Assembly: GCF_013266735.1 (NCBI RefSeq)
Contig: NZ_JABSNU010000003.1
Span: 1-64,000 of the forward strand
From: Pedobacter foliorum
GTDB lineage: Bacteria; Bacteroidota; Bacteroidia; Sphingobacteriales; Sphingobacteriaceae
Direction: 5' to 3'
DNA length: 64,000 bases
Shown here: positions 27,299 through 36,212 of the stretch, in pieces
Layout of the letters: each line of letters opens with the position of its first letter
How positions within the stretch are numbered: the first letter of the stretch is position 1
Translations under genes and position numbers: made by a program
The notes under the pieces: model-generated
Databases searched by the model: none
Seen by the model: only the letters and a program-made list of their open reading frames with translations
What the model was told of the DNA's origin: nothing

Positions 27299-27979
27299 AT
27301 GAAAAAATACTTGTGCCTATTGCTGCTCACCCCATTATTTACATGGGCTCAAAAAACAACTGGCAATCCTTATGGGCTACAGGTGATCAATTTCTATGAA
27401 GATTATCGCTCATCATACATCGACGACCCTAATAACCAACTCATAGAAATCAAAAAGGCAATACCAAATATTGCGCTCGATATCAGGTATGCTACAAGAA
27501 ATAATTTCATGAATCAGGTAATGTACAAAGAGGCTCGGGCCTTTGCCAGAAGACCTGTTGTAGCACAACTAAAGAGAGTACAATCAGCCCTTAACAAAAA
27601 GGGATATGGGTTAAAAATATTTGATGGATACCGCCCCTATACCATTACACTAGCTTTCTACAAAAAAGCTAAGAATAAAAATTTTGTAGCAAACCCTAAA
27701 AAAGGCTCTAAACACAATCGCGGTTGCGCTATTGACCTAACGTTAATCGATTTAAAAACCGGGAAAGAAGTACAAATGCCTACACCATACGATAGCTTTG
27801 CTCGTGAAGCCTCCCCATCCTATTCAAATCTACCGCCAGCTGTAATAAAAAACAGGGCCTTACTGATAACCACAATGCAATCTCACGGATTCCGAGTGCT
27901 AAGTAACGAATGGTGGCATTTTGATTTCATTGGATGGAAGAAATACCCACTAATGGACATCCCTTTTGAAAAGCTATAG
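27299..27979 (+). CDS. D-alanyl-D-alanine dipeptidase (VanX/DdpX family, M15D)
   Basis: Zinc peptidase that splits D-Ala-D-Ala. It has a signal peptide (about 1-17, ending TWA-Q), so it acts in the periplasm, as expected for DdpX-like recycling enzymes rather than vancomycin resistance. The catalytic motifs are intact: IFDGYRPYT with the catalytic Arg, SKHNRGCAIDLTL (SxHxxGxAxD, zinc His and Asp), and NEWWHFDF (catalytic Glu and zinc His). No vanH or vanA homologues are nearby. It is co-directional with ald and convergent, one base apart, with the PBP4-type carboxypeptidase gene. Confidence 0.92.
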   Translation: MKKYLCLLLLTPLFTWAQKTTGNPYGLQVINFYEDYRSSYIDDPNNQLIEIKKAIPNIALDIRYATRNNFMNQVMYKEARAFARRPVVAQLKRVQSALNKKGYGLKIFDGYRPYTITLAFYKKAKNKNFVANPKKGSKHNRGCAIDLTLIDLKTGKEVQMPTPYDSFAREASPSYSNLPPAVIKNRALLITTMQSHGFRVLSNEWWHFDFIGWKKYPLMDIPFEKL

Positions 27980-27980
27980 T

Positions 27981-29312
27981 CTAATAGTTTTCATGAATAT
28001 AGGTAATAATTTTACCCATTTCGTCTCTCACCGCAGTTGTAGATGATACAAAATTATTATTCATAAAAGAGAACAAATACACCCTATTTTTCTTGGTTAC
28101 AACGTACCCACTCTGACAATGAATATTTGATAGGGTTCCTGTTTTTCCAAAAACAAAAGGTTCATTCGTTTTGGGGTAAGCGTTTTTCAAGGTTCCGCTC
28201 TTACCTCCTGCCGGAAGCATTGCAAACAATCTCTTTTGGTCATTCACCTCTTTATAGATTAGCTCCAGAAGCGTTATAATGTCCCTAGGTGTAACCAAAT
28301 TATACCTCGACAGCCCAGAGCCATCAACCCATACCGGCTTATCTTGTAGCCCATTTAAATAGTTTTCTTTGATGTATTGTATTGCCTTTTCAGCACTCAA
28401 ACCTTCACCAATTTGATTGCAATAAACCAGAAGCAACTGTTCTGCTATAAAATTATCACTCGGCACCATCATCTCTTTAAAAACGGAATCGGCTTTTAAA
28501 GAATATACTGTCTTGGCATTTGTGGGCATTTTCATCCTAATCAACCCAACCTCTTTATTAAGCGTATCAGACAATAAGGCAAGTGTTGTAGACAAGCTAA
28601 CTTTATACGGAACCTCTTGGGTATAGCCCTCTGGCACCTTTATAGCAGGATAATTAAATCTGTTTGTATTGAAATCCCGTTTTATCAAAAAGGAGGCCTC
28701 TTTTGATGAAGAATCCGGGGTAACGCAATCGGCAAACAGCTGAGGAGAAACAGTCAGCGCACCCTTATTTTCCTTAGCCTCAAGCAAGTTTCCCATTATT
28801 GGAAACTCATTAATCTCTGACTGATAATAATCGTTGTAATCGTCCCATTGCCAGCCTTTTCCATAGAAATCACCAGAGTACCTTCCCGGCGCAAAATAAA
28901 GTTGCTTATTTGTTGTCTTTAAAAAATCAAAAGCTCTTGTTCCCTTAAATTTTGCATATAAAAAAGAGGGATCTCCTGTCCCCCAAAATATAAGGGAGTC
29001 TCCCCGTTCAATATACCGCAATGCAGGAATTGAGTCAGGTGTTATTTTTAATCCCCCATAAAAGGTAAATAATTTAGTATTTGATGCCGGGGTAAAGTAC
29101 TTATCTGCATTATTTTCAAACACCATTTTTTCAGTAGACATATCGTATAAAGCAAACCCCACATAGTGCTTCTTTAACACCTCAGACTCTTTAAAAAGGC
29201 CATTTACCTTTCTTGACATGCGACGATCAACAGCGCAACTACTTAAAAAAAGGCCAGCAGAAACAGCTAATAAAAGAAACAAGCCATTAATTTTAAATTG
29301 AGATCTACACAT
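27981..29312 (-). CDS. dacB: D-alanyl-D-alanine carboxypeptidase/endopeptidase (PBP4, S13), lipoprotein
   Basis: Penicillin-binding protein that trims D-Ala from stem peptides or cuts cross-links. It carries a lipoprotein signal with lipobox LSSC (Cys26). Active-site motifs are SxxK (Ser77-Asn-Thr-Lys80), SxN within GSGLSRYN, and KTG in FGKTGTL. The 443-residue length agrees with PBP4-type enzymes lacking large inserts. Soluble in E. coli, it appears membrane-anchored here. Its neighbour on the other strand hydrolyses D-Ala-D-Ala, supporting a shared role in peptidoglycan turnover. Confidence 0.93.
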   Translation of the reverse strand: MCRSQFKINGLFLLLAVSAGLFLSSCAVDRRMSRKVNGLFKESEVLKKHYVGFALYDMSTEKMVFENNADKYFTPASNTKLFTFYGGLKITPDSIPALRYIERGDSLIFWGTGDPSFLYAKFKGTRAFDFLKTTNKQLYFAPGRYSGDFYGKGWQWDDYNDYYQSEINEFPIMGNLLEAKENKGALTVSPQLFADCVTPDSSSKEASFLIKRDFNTNRFNYPAIKVPEGYTQEVPYKVSLSTTLALLSDTLNKEVGLIRMKMPTNAKTVYSLKADSVFKEMMVPSDNFIAEQLLLVYCNQIGEGLSAEKAIQYIKENYLNGLQDKPVWVDGSGLSRYNLVTPRDIITLLELIYKEVNDQKRLFAMLPAGGKSGTLKNAYPKTNEPFVFGKTGTLSNIHCQSGYVVTKKNRVYLFSFMNNNFVSSTTAVRDEMGKIITYIHENY

Positions 29313-29341
29313 ACTGACTACTAATTTATTAAATTAGTTCA

Positions 29342-30595
29342 ATGAATCCGCTTATGCGTGCTGTTAATTTCTTTTTCTTAAAAGTTATTCTAATTCCCTT
29401 AACAATTGGAATTTGCACTCCATATGCATCAAAAGCTCAGCAATTTGGTTTTAATGGCTCCCGAACAAAAAGTGCTGTTAATTTCACCCTCATTCGCAAC
29501 CTAATTATCATCCCTTTGTACATCAATAACAAGGGGCCTTACAATTTCATTTTGGATACCGGCGTTGGCCCTCTAGTAATTACAGACACAACAATTGTCC
29601 AAGAATTAAACCTTAAAGATCTTCGTCCAATAAAAATAAGTGGGCTTGGAAAAGGAATGGAAATAGATGCATTTCTTTCCAACCAAATTTCTGCTCAGAT
29701 TGGCAAAGCAAATATCGACTACATACCAACGGCGATACTAAAATCAGATATCCTAGGCCTCTCTAATTACATGGGAACCAGAATTTATGGCCTCTTAGGC
29801 TATTACTTCTTCAATAGCTTTACTGTCGAAATAAATTACTCTTCCAAAAGAGTAATTTTTAATTTACCAGGAACCAAGAAGAAAATAAAGGGTGAAATTA
29901 TTCCTTTGCAAATCATCAATAGTAAACCATACATAAACGTAGAGCTAGACATTAAAGAGCTAGGCTCCATCAATGCAAAGGTTGTTGTTGATAATGGTGC
30001 TAGCCATGCCATTTCATTAGAAACTCTAAACGAAAAGCCTTTCCCCATACCTCCCAATGCCATCCCTGCAAATCTTGGAATCGGTCTAGGCGGCCCAATT
30101 AGCGGAAATGTAGGTCGTGTTCCTAAAATGAGGATCGGAAACTTTGAATTAAACGATGTCATTTCCTCTTACCCAATATATGATGATGTAGCTGCGAAAA
30201 CATTGATTTTAAATAGGAATGGCAATCTTGGTTCTGAAATACTAAGCAGATTCAATATCACATTCGATTATGCAAATGAAATCATGTACCTTAAAAAAAA
30301 TCAATTTTTCAGCCGTCCATTTGAACACGATATGTCGGGCATTGAAGTCTATGTCGAAGAAGAACCCGAAAAGCGTTACTTTATAAGTAGAATTGAGCCT
30401 AATTCTCCCGCCCAATTAGCCGATATCCACGAAGGTGATGAAATTATATCTATCAATTTCACTAGCACCAAAACATTAAATCTTAACGATATTACAAAAA
30501 CATTGCGCTCTGGAGATGGTCGTGGTATTTTCCTCTCTATCAACAGGAACGGAGACCTGCTCATCAAACTTATAAAATTGAAGAAACGGATATAA
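29342..30595 (+). CDS. Secreted aspartyl protease with C-terminal PDZ domain
   Basis: Probable periplasmic retropepsin-like protease. After a signal peptide (about 1-32) come two related aspartyl protease lobes: the first with FILDTGVGP (Asp72), the second with VVVDNGAS (Asp217). The second motif has Asn where Thr or Ser is usual. Residues about 335-410 form a PDZ domain (FISRIEPNSPAQLADIHEGDEIISI), which may recruit substrates by their C-termini. Proteins of this design are common in Bacteroidota but their targets are unknown. It is divergent from the PBP4 gene, separated by 29 bases. Confidence 0.85.
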   Translation: MNPLMRAVNFFFLKVILIPLTIGICTPYASKAQQFGFNGSRTKSAVNFTLIRNLIIIPLYINNKGPYNFILDTGVGPLVITDTTIVQELNLKDLRPIKISGLGKGMEIDAFLSNQISAQIGKANIDYIPTAILKSDILGLSNYMGTRIYGLLGYYFFNSFTVEINYSSKRVIFNLPGTKKKIKGEIIPLQIINSKPYINVELDIKELGSINAKVVVDNGASHAISLETLNEKPFPIPPNAIPANLGIGLGGPISGNVGRVPKMRIGNFELNDVISSYPIYDDVAAKTLILNRNGNLGSEILSRFNITFDYANEIMYLKKNQFFSRPFEHDMSGIEVYVEEEPEKRYFISRIEPNSPAQLADIHEGDEIISINFTSTKTLNLNDITKTLRSGDGRGIFLSINRNGDLLIKLIKLKKRI

Positions 30596-30685
30596 ATATT
30601 TATTTTTACCCTTTCCATATGGATAAGAAACAGCTTTTTTAAGCTAAATGAAGCCCCAATTTATATATCAGGAACAAGTACCAAT

Positions 30686-31627
30686 ATGATAAAGATACCC
30701 CATTTAACGACACTACTAAGCTTAATCCTACTCCTTACATCTTACGGCTGCAATACCCCTAAAGAAGAGAAAAAAGTCGTAAAAAAGCTCTCATTTGATT
30801 CGATCATCGGCATTCGATATCAGGAAGTAAAACGCCGGTTTAGCAATGGTCTTTCCTTTAATGAAATGGGGTTTCAACAAGAACCGTCATGGATTATCCA
30901 GTTCAAATCAAATGATACCGTGATGGCTTATAGCCCCCAAAAGAAAAAGATGCAACCCTTTTTCCTTATGTTTGATCATGGCGACGTGTATAATTTCGCA
31001 AATGAATATTTCCGTATAAAAAAGATAAGCAAGGATAGTCTTGTATTTCAAAGGCTTCACCTTCAAAAAAAGGAGATTTCGAAAGACATAAGATCTGATG
31101 TCAACATCACCTACTACTCAGATAATTACCTAAAAAATGTATTAAAAACCACAGCCGAAGAGTTACAAAAACCTTCCAAAGCTGATACACTTTACGTCCA
31201 ATGGCTCTCTGCACGTTCCAACCGTAATCCGCAAAATTTAGATAGTGCCTTCGCAGGCAGACAGCCCGTAGAATTTACGCCTGTCAGCAAGCTCATCAAG
31301 GTAAAAAAAATAACCACAATTGATCCTTTTAAAGGCAGAACACTATCCTACGATTATTTATTTCCTTACTATCGTATCGACATTGACAAGGCTTACAAGG
31401 ACTTCGCTTATGAATTTAATGTCTTAGTAAATGCTAACGGAAAAATGTATTTAACCACATTCGGTAATGTTCTGCCCGAACACAAAGAGGCACGAAAAAA
31501 GTCGTTAGAAGCAATTATTAGCGTTTATCTTCAAAATCTCCTGGCAGTTACGCCGGGCAAAACACTTGGAATACCTCATTCTAGCGAAATTAAATTGGTT
31601 GTTCAGGGAAAAAAGACCAATAAATGA
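30686..31627 (+). CDS. Uncharacterised lipoprotein
   Basis: I do not recognise a firm family. The 313-residue protein has a lipoprotein signal (hydrophobic 8-20, then SYGC with Cys22) and a Lys-rich linker. The last 80 residues (FNVLVNANGKMYLTTFG, then PEHKEARKKSLEAI and PGKTLG) have the spacing of a TonB-like C-terminal fold, but this is a weak resemblance. It is preceded by 90 bases of AT-rich DNA and followed by the cold-shock gene with its own leader. Confidence 0.7.
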   Translation: MIKIPHLTTLLSLILLLTSYGCNTPKEEKKVVKKLSFDSIIGIRYQEVKRRFSNGLSFNEMGFQQEPSWIIQFKSNDTVMAYSPQKKKMQPFFLMFDHGDVYNFANEYFRIKKISKDSLVFQRLHLQKKEISKDIRSDVNITYYSDNYLKNVLKTTAEELQKPSKADTLYVQWLSARSNRNPQNLDSAFAGRQPVEFTPVSKLIKVKKITTIDPFKGRTLSYDYLFPYYRIDIDKAYKDFAYEFNVLVNANGKMYLTTFGNVLPEHKEARKKSLEAIISVYLQNLLAVTPGKTLGIPHSSEIKLVVQGKKTNK

Positions 31628-31726
31628 TGCTTTTCTCATTTTCTGTACGTCAAAAAACAAATCATTTGCATTTTAATAAAAAAATAATATGTACATTGCA
31701 CACTTAATTTTTTAATAAATAATACA

Positions 31727-31918
31727 ATGCAAGAAGGAACAGTAAAATTTTTTAATGTAACTAAAGGTTTCGGATTCATCATCCCTGCAAACGGAGATAG
31801 CGAAATTTTTGTACATTCAACAGGCCTTATCGATGAAATTCGTGAAAACGACAAAGTTGAATACGATGTTGAAAGCGGTAAAAAAGGGTTGAATGCGATT
31901 AATGTTAAAGTAATCTAG
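31727..31918 (+). CDS. Cold-shock domain protein
   Basis: A 63-residue single-stranded nucleic acid-binding protein. The RNA-binding motifs are KGFGFI (RNP1) and EIFVH (RNP2), and the start MQEGTVKFFN is typical. It acts as an RNA chaperone or transcription antiterminator in related bacteria. The gene has a leader of about 100 bases upstream and a strong terminator downstream. Whether it is cold-induced cannot be told from sequence. Confidence 0.95.
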   Translation: MQEGTVKFFNVTKGFGFIIPANGDSEIFVHSTGLIDEIRENDKVEYDVESGKKGLNAINVKVI

Positions 31919-31941
31919 ATTATTAAAAACATAAATTGTAC

Positions 31942-31975
31942 AGCATCGCAGATAACCTGCGATGCTTTTTTGTTT
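31942..31975 (+). terminator. Rho-independent terminator of the cold-shock gene
   Basis: A perfect 10-bp stem (31942-31951 with 31957-31966), 5-nt loop and T-rich tail follow the stop codon by 23 bases. The GDPD gene converges from the other side. Confidence 0.9.
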
Positions 31976-31984
31976 TTATAGCAA

Positions 31985-32788
31985 TTATTTATTCTCTGCT
32001 TTAATAGTCTCAAAAGCCAACTCAGGCTCGTTTGTAGTAATAAACTCTACCTTATTTTTAAGCAGCCATTTCATATCATCAACATTGTTTACCGTCCAGG
32101 CATTAATGGTTAAACCCAATTCTTTAGCCTTTGCAAACCATTCCCCTTTTTGGTAAACACTATAGTGATAATCAGCTCCATAAAACCCATCTCCTTTAAG
32201 TTTTTCTAATGAAGCATCTCCGTTTAAATAAGCCACTTTAGCTTTAGGATCCAACACCAAAACACGCTTCAAAATATCATAGCTAAAACTAATGTAATCA
32301 ACCCATTCTTTAGCTTTCAATTTCTTAACCATAGCAACCACCCGATCAGTCATTTCCAGATCTCTTTTTGGATTCGCCTTCGAAGGTTTTATCTCCAGAA
32401 TCAACTTCATTTTCTTCTGCTTTATCCCCTCCTTTAAATACGCCTCCAAAGTAGGAATATACTCGCCATTAGGATGCTGCTTAGTTAAAAGCTCTTTGTA
32501 TGTCACCTCCGCAATATGAAGTCCGTAAAAGTCAGCATCATGGTTAATCACCAAAACACTATCCGAGGTCATATGAACATCAAACTCAGAACCATAGCAC
32601 CCTAATCTAGCCGCTTCTTTAAGTGAAGCAATAGAATTCTCAGGCAAATTGTTCTTTTTCCAGGCTCCTCTATGAGCAATAACAGGGTTCTTATTCCAGG
32701 AAGATCCTTTAATATTTGTTTCGGGTTGAGGATCAAAACTTTTCGTAAATAACGCCATAAGGGTGATGACTAAAATTGATGATTTCAT
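31985..32788 (-). CDS. Secreted glycerophosphodiester phosphodiesterase
   Basis: Hydrolyses glycerophosphodiesters to glycerol-3-phosphate and an alcohol. The GDPD motifs are IAHRGAWKKNNLPENS (His39, Arg40, Glu50), EFDVHMTSD (metal-binding Glu and Asp), and VINHDAD (catalytic His). The C-terminal INAWTVNNVDDMKWL block is also standard. A short signal peptide (1-17) suggests periplasmic location. The length of 267 residues is normal. It converges on the cold-shock gene and is divergent from the DUF4175 gene, with about 90 bases between. Confidence 0.93.
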   Translation of the reverse strand: MKSSILVITLMALFTKSFDPQPETNIKGSSWNKNPVIAHRGAWKKNNLPENSIASLKEAARLGCYGSEFDVHMTSDSVLVINHDADFYGLHIAEVTYKELLTKQHPNGEYIPTLEAYLKEGIKQKKMKLILEIKPSKANPKRDLEMTDRVVAMVKKLKAKEWVDYISFSYDILKRVLVLDPKAKVAYLNGDASLEKLKGDGFYGADYHYSVYQKGEWFAKAKELGLTINAWTVNNVDDMKWLLKNKVEFITTNEPELAFETIKAENK

Positions 32789-32880
32789 AAAAATACTTTT
32801 TCTAAAAATACTCGTTAAATGTTTATGTAAACGTTTTCTTAAAGTTATTTTCTAACTTTATTACCCATTCCACTGTTTTA

Positions 32881-35800
32881 ATGAATAACAATTACGACAT
32901 TTTAATAGCTAAAGTTAATGAGTTTACGCAAAAGTTTTATCTAAACAAGCTTTTACGGGGATGCATTTATGCTCTTACGCTACTCCTCATATTTTATCTT
33001 TTTCTCTTTCTCTTTGTTTACTATACAAACCCGGGAGTAGGCACAAAAACCACACTTTTTTTCTCCTTTTTAGCCCTTTCTGTAGCTGTAATATCATTTC
33101 TTATTATAAAACCTGCTCTTTTATATTTCAAACTAAGTAAGAATTTAAGTATTGAAGAAGCGGCTACATTAATTGGTGACCACTTTTTTAATGTAAAAGA
33201 TAAGTTACTAAACACCCTTCAATTACAGGCGCTTGCCAATCAAAATCCAAATAACAATCAATTAATTCTAGCCGGAATAGATCAGAAAATAACCGAGCTT
33301 AGACCGATTCCATTTGCCAGCGCAATCAAGCTTAAAGACAATAAAAAATATATTAAATATATCCTGCTACCACTTTCAATCATTCTTCTTATCGGGATAA
33401 TTGCACCAACCATTTTAAAAGAAGGAACCAGTAGCTTTGTTCAATACAATAAAGAAATTCTACCTAAGGCTCCTTTTAGTTTTGTAATGCTAAACAAGAG
33501 CCTAATAGTTCCGCAGGGTGATGATTTAATCATAAAGCTTAAAATAACAGGAAATCAACTCCCTCAGGAAGTATATGTTTCAGATGCGGCCAACACCTAC
33601 AAACTAGAAAAAGAAGGCGCTGACCGCTTTACATACACCTTCAAAAACCTTCAAAAGAACAAAACAATCCAGTTCTCCGGTGGAGGCTTCAATTCACTCT
33701 CCCACACAATAGAAGTTAAACCTCGCCCTTCTGTATTAAATATTACGGCTAAGCTCCAATACCCAACCTATCTGAATAAAAAAGAAGAGGTAATTCAAAA
33801 TGCAGGCGATCTACTTTTGCCTGAGGGAACCACAGTAACCTGGTCATTAAATACAGAGAACAGTAATAATCTTAGCTTCATCATTGCCAACAAACAATAT
33901 GCGCTAAACTCAGAGAACAACAGCTTTAGCTTCACTAAAAAGCTGCAGGAAAACACGGGATATCAGATTATCCCTAAAAACAGCTTTATAAACAGTAAAG
34001 ACTCCCTATCACATCAAATTGACATTATTAAAGATGAGTTCCCTAATATCTCAATTGTAGAAACCCCTGACTCCATAAGCAGTAAAGCGCTGTATTTTTC
34101 AGGAAACATATCAGATGATCACGGATTTAGTGCTTTAAAATTCCAATATAATATCAAAGAAAATGGTGTACTAAAAAGCACTGTAACCAAATCCTTAACC
34201 CTAAAGAAAAACCAACTTGAAAATGCTTTTTTCTTTCTTTGGAATTTAAATGAAACCCCTCTAAAACCAGGACAAGCCCTCGAGTATTATTTCGAGGTAG
34301 CAGATAATGATGCCGTTAATGGTCCAAAAAAGACTAAATCAGCTATAAAGATATTCGAAGTCCCTACACAACAACAGGTAGCAGAAAAATTAAATCAGGG
34401 AAGTACAGAACTTAAACAGAAGATGGAAAAAGCCATTAAACTGGCTTCCGAGGTTGAAAAAGAAAGTAAAAAGCTTGGTGAAACCCTTTTAGATAAAAAA
34501 CAGCTCAATTTCGACGATAAAAAACAGATTGAGCAGCTATTAGATAAGCAGCAGCAGCTCGAAAAGGCGGTAGATGAGGTAAAGTCCTTAAATGAAAAGA
34601 ACACGCTTCAGAAAGAAGAAAACAACGCCTTAAAGGACGAATTAATTGAGAAGCAGAAGAAAATAGATGATCTGTTTAATAATGTTCTTAATGAAAAAAC
34701 CAAAGAATTGCTCCAAAAACTTCAAAGTCTAATGGAGGAAAATAACAAGGATCAAACCCAAAACGAACTGTCCAAAATGCAAATGGACAATAAATCATTA
34801 AAGAATGAACTTGATAGAATTCTGGAACTCTATAAACAGCTTGAATTTGAACAGAATTTAAAGAACAATACTGATAGGCTAAATGATCTTGCTAAAGAAC
34901 AAAAGGAGCTGTCTAAGAAAAGTTCTGAAAAAGACGCCTCATCTGATAAATTAAATGAAGAGCAGAAAAAGCTGTCTAGCGAATTTGATGACATCAAAAA
35001 AGAGCTTAAAAAACTGGATGATAAAAATCAGCAAATGGAGCGCCCTAATCCATTTAAAAATCCAGAAAAAGAAACATCAGAGATTAAGCAACAACAAAAA
35101 GATAGCGAGAACAAATTAGACCAGAATAACAAAAAAGATGCTTCTAAGAGCCAACAAAAGGCTGCTGAGCAAATGGAAAAGTTAGCGAAGGAGATGGAAC
35201 AGATGCAGCAGGAATCCGCAGAAATGGAAAGCAACCTAAACATTCAGGAACTGCGTCAGCTATTAAAAAATTTGTTAAACACTTCTTTTGACCAGGAAAA
35301 GGTAATGCTGAATCTAAAAAGCATGAATAGCAATGACCCTCTTTATACGCAAAACGTTCAGAAACAACGCAGCATTAAAGACAACATGAAGACCATTGCC
35401 GATAGTTTGTTCTCCCTCAGCAAAAGAGTGCCACAGATCGAAACTGCAGTTAACGAAGAGATGCAAAAGATCAATTTCAACATTGATAAGAGTCTCGAAA
35501 ACCTTGGTGAAAGAAATACTGGTCTCGCCAACAAGAATCAGCAATACACCATGACTTCGATCAACAACCTTACACTAATGCTAAATGAAGCGCTTGATCA
35601 GGTGCAAAACATGAAGAAAAGTGGAAAATCTAGTGGGGGCGGAAAATCTAGCGGAAAGGGCAGTATGCAACAACTTCAGCAGATGCAAAAACAGCTTAAC
35701 AACAGCATGCAAAAGGCTAGAGAGGAGCTCCAAAAGAATGGAAACAAAGGCACCGCACCTAAAGGACAAATGAGCCAAGAGTTTGCTAAAATGGCGCAGC

Positions 35801-36201
35801 AACAGCAAATGATCAGAGAAGCTCTTCAAAAGATAAATCAAGACCAAAATAAAGACGGTAAAAACGGCCTTGGAAACCTCAATCAAATGATTCAGGACAT
35901 GAAGGCGACTGAAAGTGATTTAGTTAATAAAAAAATAGAGCAAGAAACCCTTAATCGTCAAAAAAGCATCCTCACAAAATTACTTGATGCAGAAAATGCC
36001 GAGCGCGAACAAGATCAGGATTCAAAAAGAGAAGCGAAATCAGCTAAAGACTTCCCTCCATCCTACAAACAAATGCTCGAGAAATTTAAAAAAACTCAGC
36101 AATCAGAAACAGAATGGCTTCAGAAACTGCCCCCTGATTTAAACTTCTTTTACAAAAAGAAAATAACTGAGTATTTTAAATTGCTAAATTTGCCCCAATA
36201 A
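32881..36201 (+). CDS. Large DUF4175 family membrane-anchored coiled-coil protein
   Basis: Function unknown. The 1106-residue protein has two membrane helices (about 24-46 and 57-80), a third near 158-176, then a beta-rich extracytoplasmic region to about residue 490 and a very long Lys/Glu/Gln-rich coiled-coil region (about 495-1060). A short Gly-Ser-rich linker (GKSSGGGKSSGKGS) interrupts it near residue 918. It ends in a conserved-looking KLPPDLNFFYKKKITEYFKLL. The DUF4175 family is largely Bacteroidota and often lies beside ybeY, as here (11-base gap). An envelope scaffold role is a guess. Confidence 0.85.
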   Translation: MNNNYDILIAKVNEFTQKFYLNKLLRGCIYALTLLLIFYLFLFLFVYYTNPGVGTKTTLFFSFLALSVAVISFLIIKPALLYFKLSKNLSIEEAATLIGDHFFNVKDKLLNTLQLQALANQNPNNNQLILAGIDQKITELRPIPFASAIKLKDNKKYIKYILLPLSIILLIGIIAPTILKEGTSSFVQYNKEILPKAPFSFVMLNKSLIVPQGDDLIIKLKITGNQLPQEVYVSDAANTYKLEKEGADRFTYTFKNLQKNKTIQFSGGGFNSLSHTIEVKPRPSVLNITAKLQYPTYLNKKEEVIQNAGDLLLPEGTTVTWSLNTENSNNLSFIIANKQYALNSENNSFSFTKKLQENTGYQIIPKNSFINSKDSLSHQIDIIKDEFPNISIVETPDSISSKALYFSGNISDDHGFSALKFQYNIKENGVLKSTVTKSLTLKKNQLENAFFFLWNLNETPLKPGQALEYYFEVADNDAVNGPKKTKSAIKIFEVPTQQQVAEKLNQGSTELKQKMEKAIKLASEVEKESKKLGETLLDKKQLNFDDKKQIEQLLDKQQQLEKAVDEVKSLNEKNTLQKEENNALKDELIEKQKKIDDLFNNVLNEKTKELLQKLQSLMEENNKDQTQNELSKMQMDNKSLKNELDRILELYKQLEFEQNLKNNTDRLNDLAKEQKELSKKSSEKDASSDKLNEEQKKLSSEFDDIKKELKKLDDKNQQMERPNPFKNPEKETSEIKQQQKDSENKLDQNNKKDASKSQQKAAEQMEKLAKEMEQMQQESAEMESNLNIQELRQLLKNLLNTSFDQEKVMLNLKSMNSNDPLYTQNVQKQRSIKDNMKTIADSLFSLSKRVPQIETAVNEEMQKINFNIDKSLENLGERNTGLANKNQQYTMTSINNLTLMLNEALDQVQNMKKSGKSSGGGKSSGKGSMQQLQQMQKQLNNSMQKAREELQKNGNKGTAPKGQMSQEFAKMAQQQQMIREALQKINQDQNKDGKNGLGNLNQMIQDMKATESDLVNKKIEQETLNRQKSILTKLLDAENAEREQDQDSKREAKSAKDFPPSYKQMLEKFKKTQQSETEWLQKLPPDLNFFYKKKITEYFKLLNLPQ

Positions 36202-36212
36202 TTTATGATCTG

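Noticed and set aside
27299..27979. VanX-like gene as vancomycin resistance
   Set aside because: There are no vanH, vanA or vanRS homologues nearby, and the signal peptide fits periplasmic D-Ala-D-Ala recycling in a Gram-negative cell.
34395..35886. Several minus-strand open frames inside the DUF4175 gene
   Set aside because: They are antisense to a biased Lys/Glu/Gln coiled-coil sequence, which gives Ser/Phe/Leu-rich translations without motifs.
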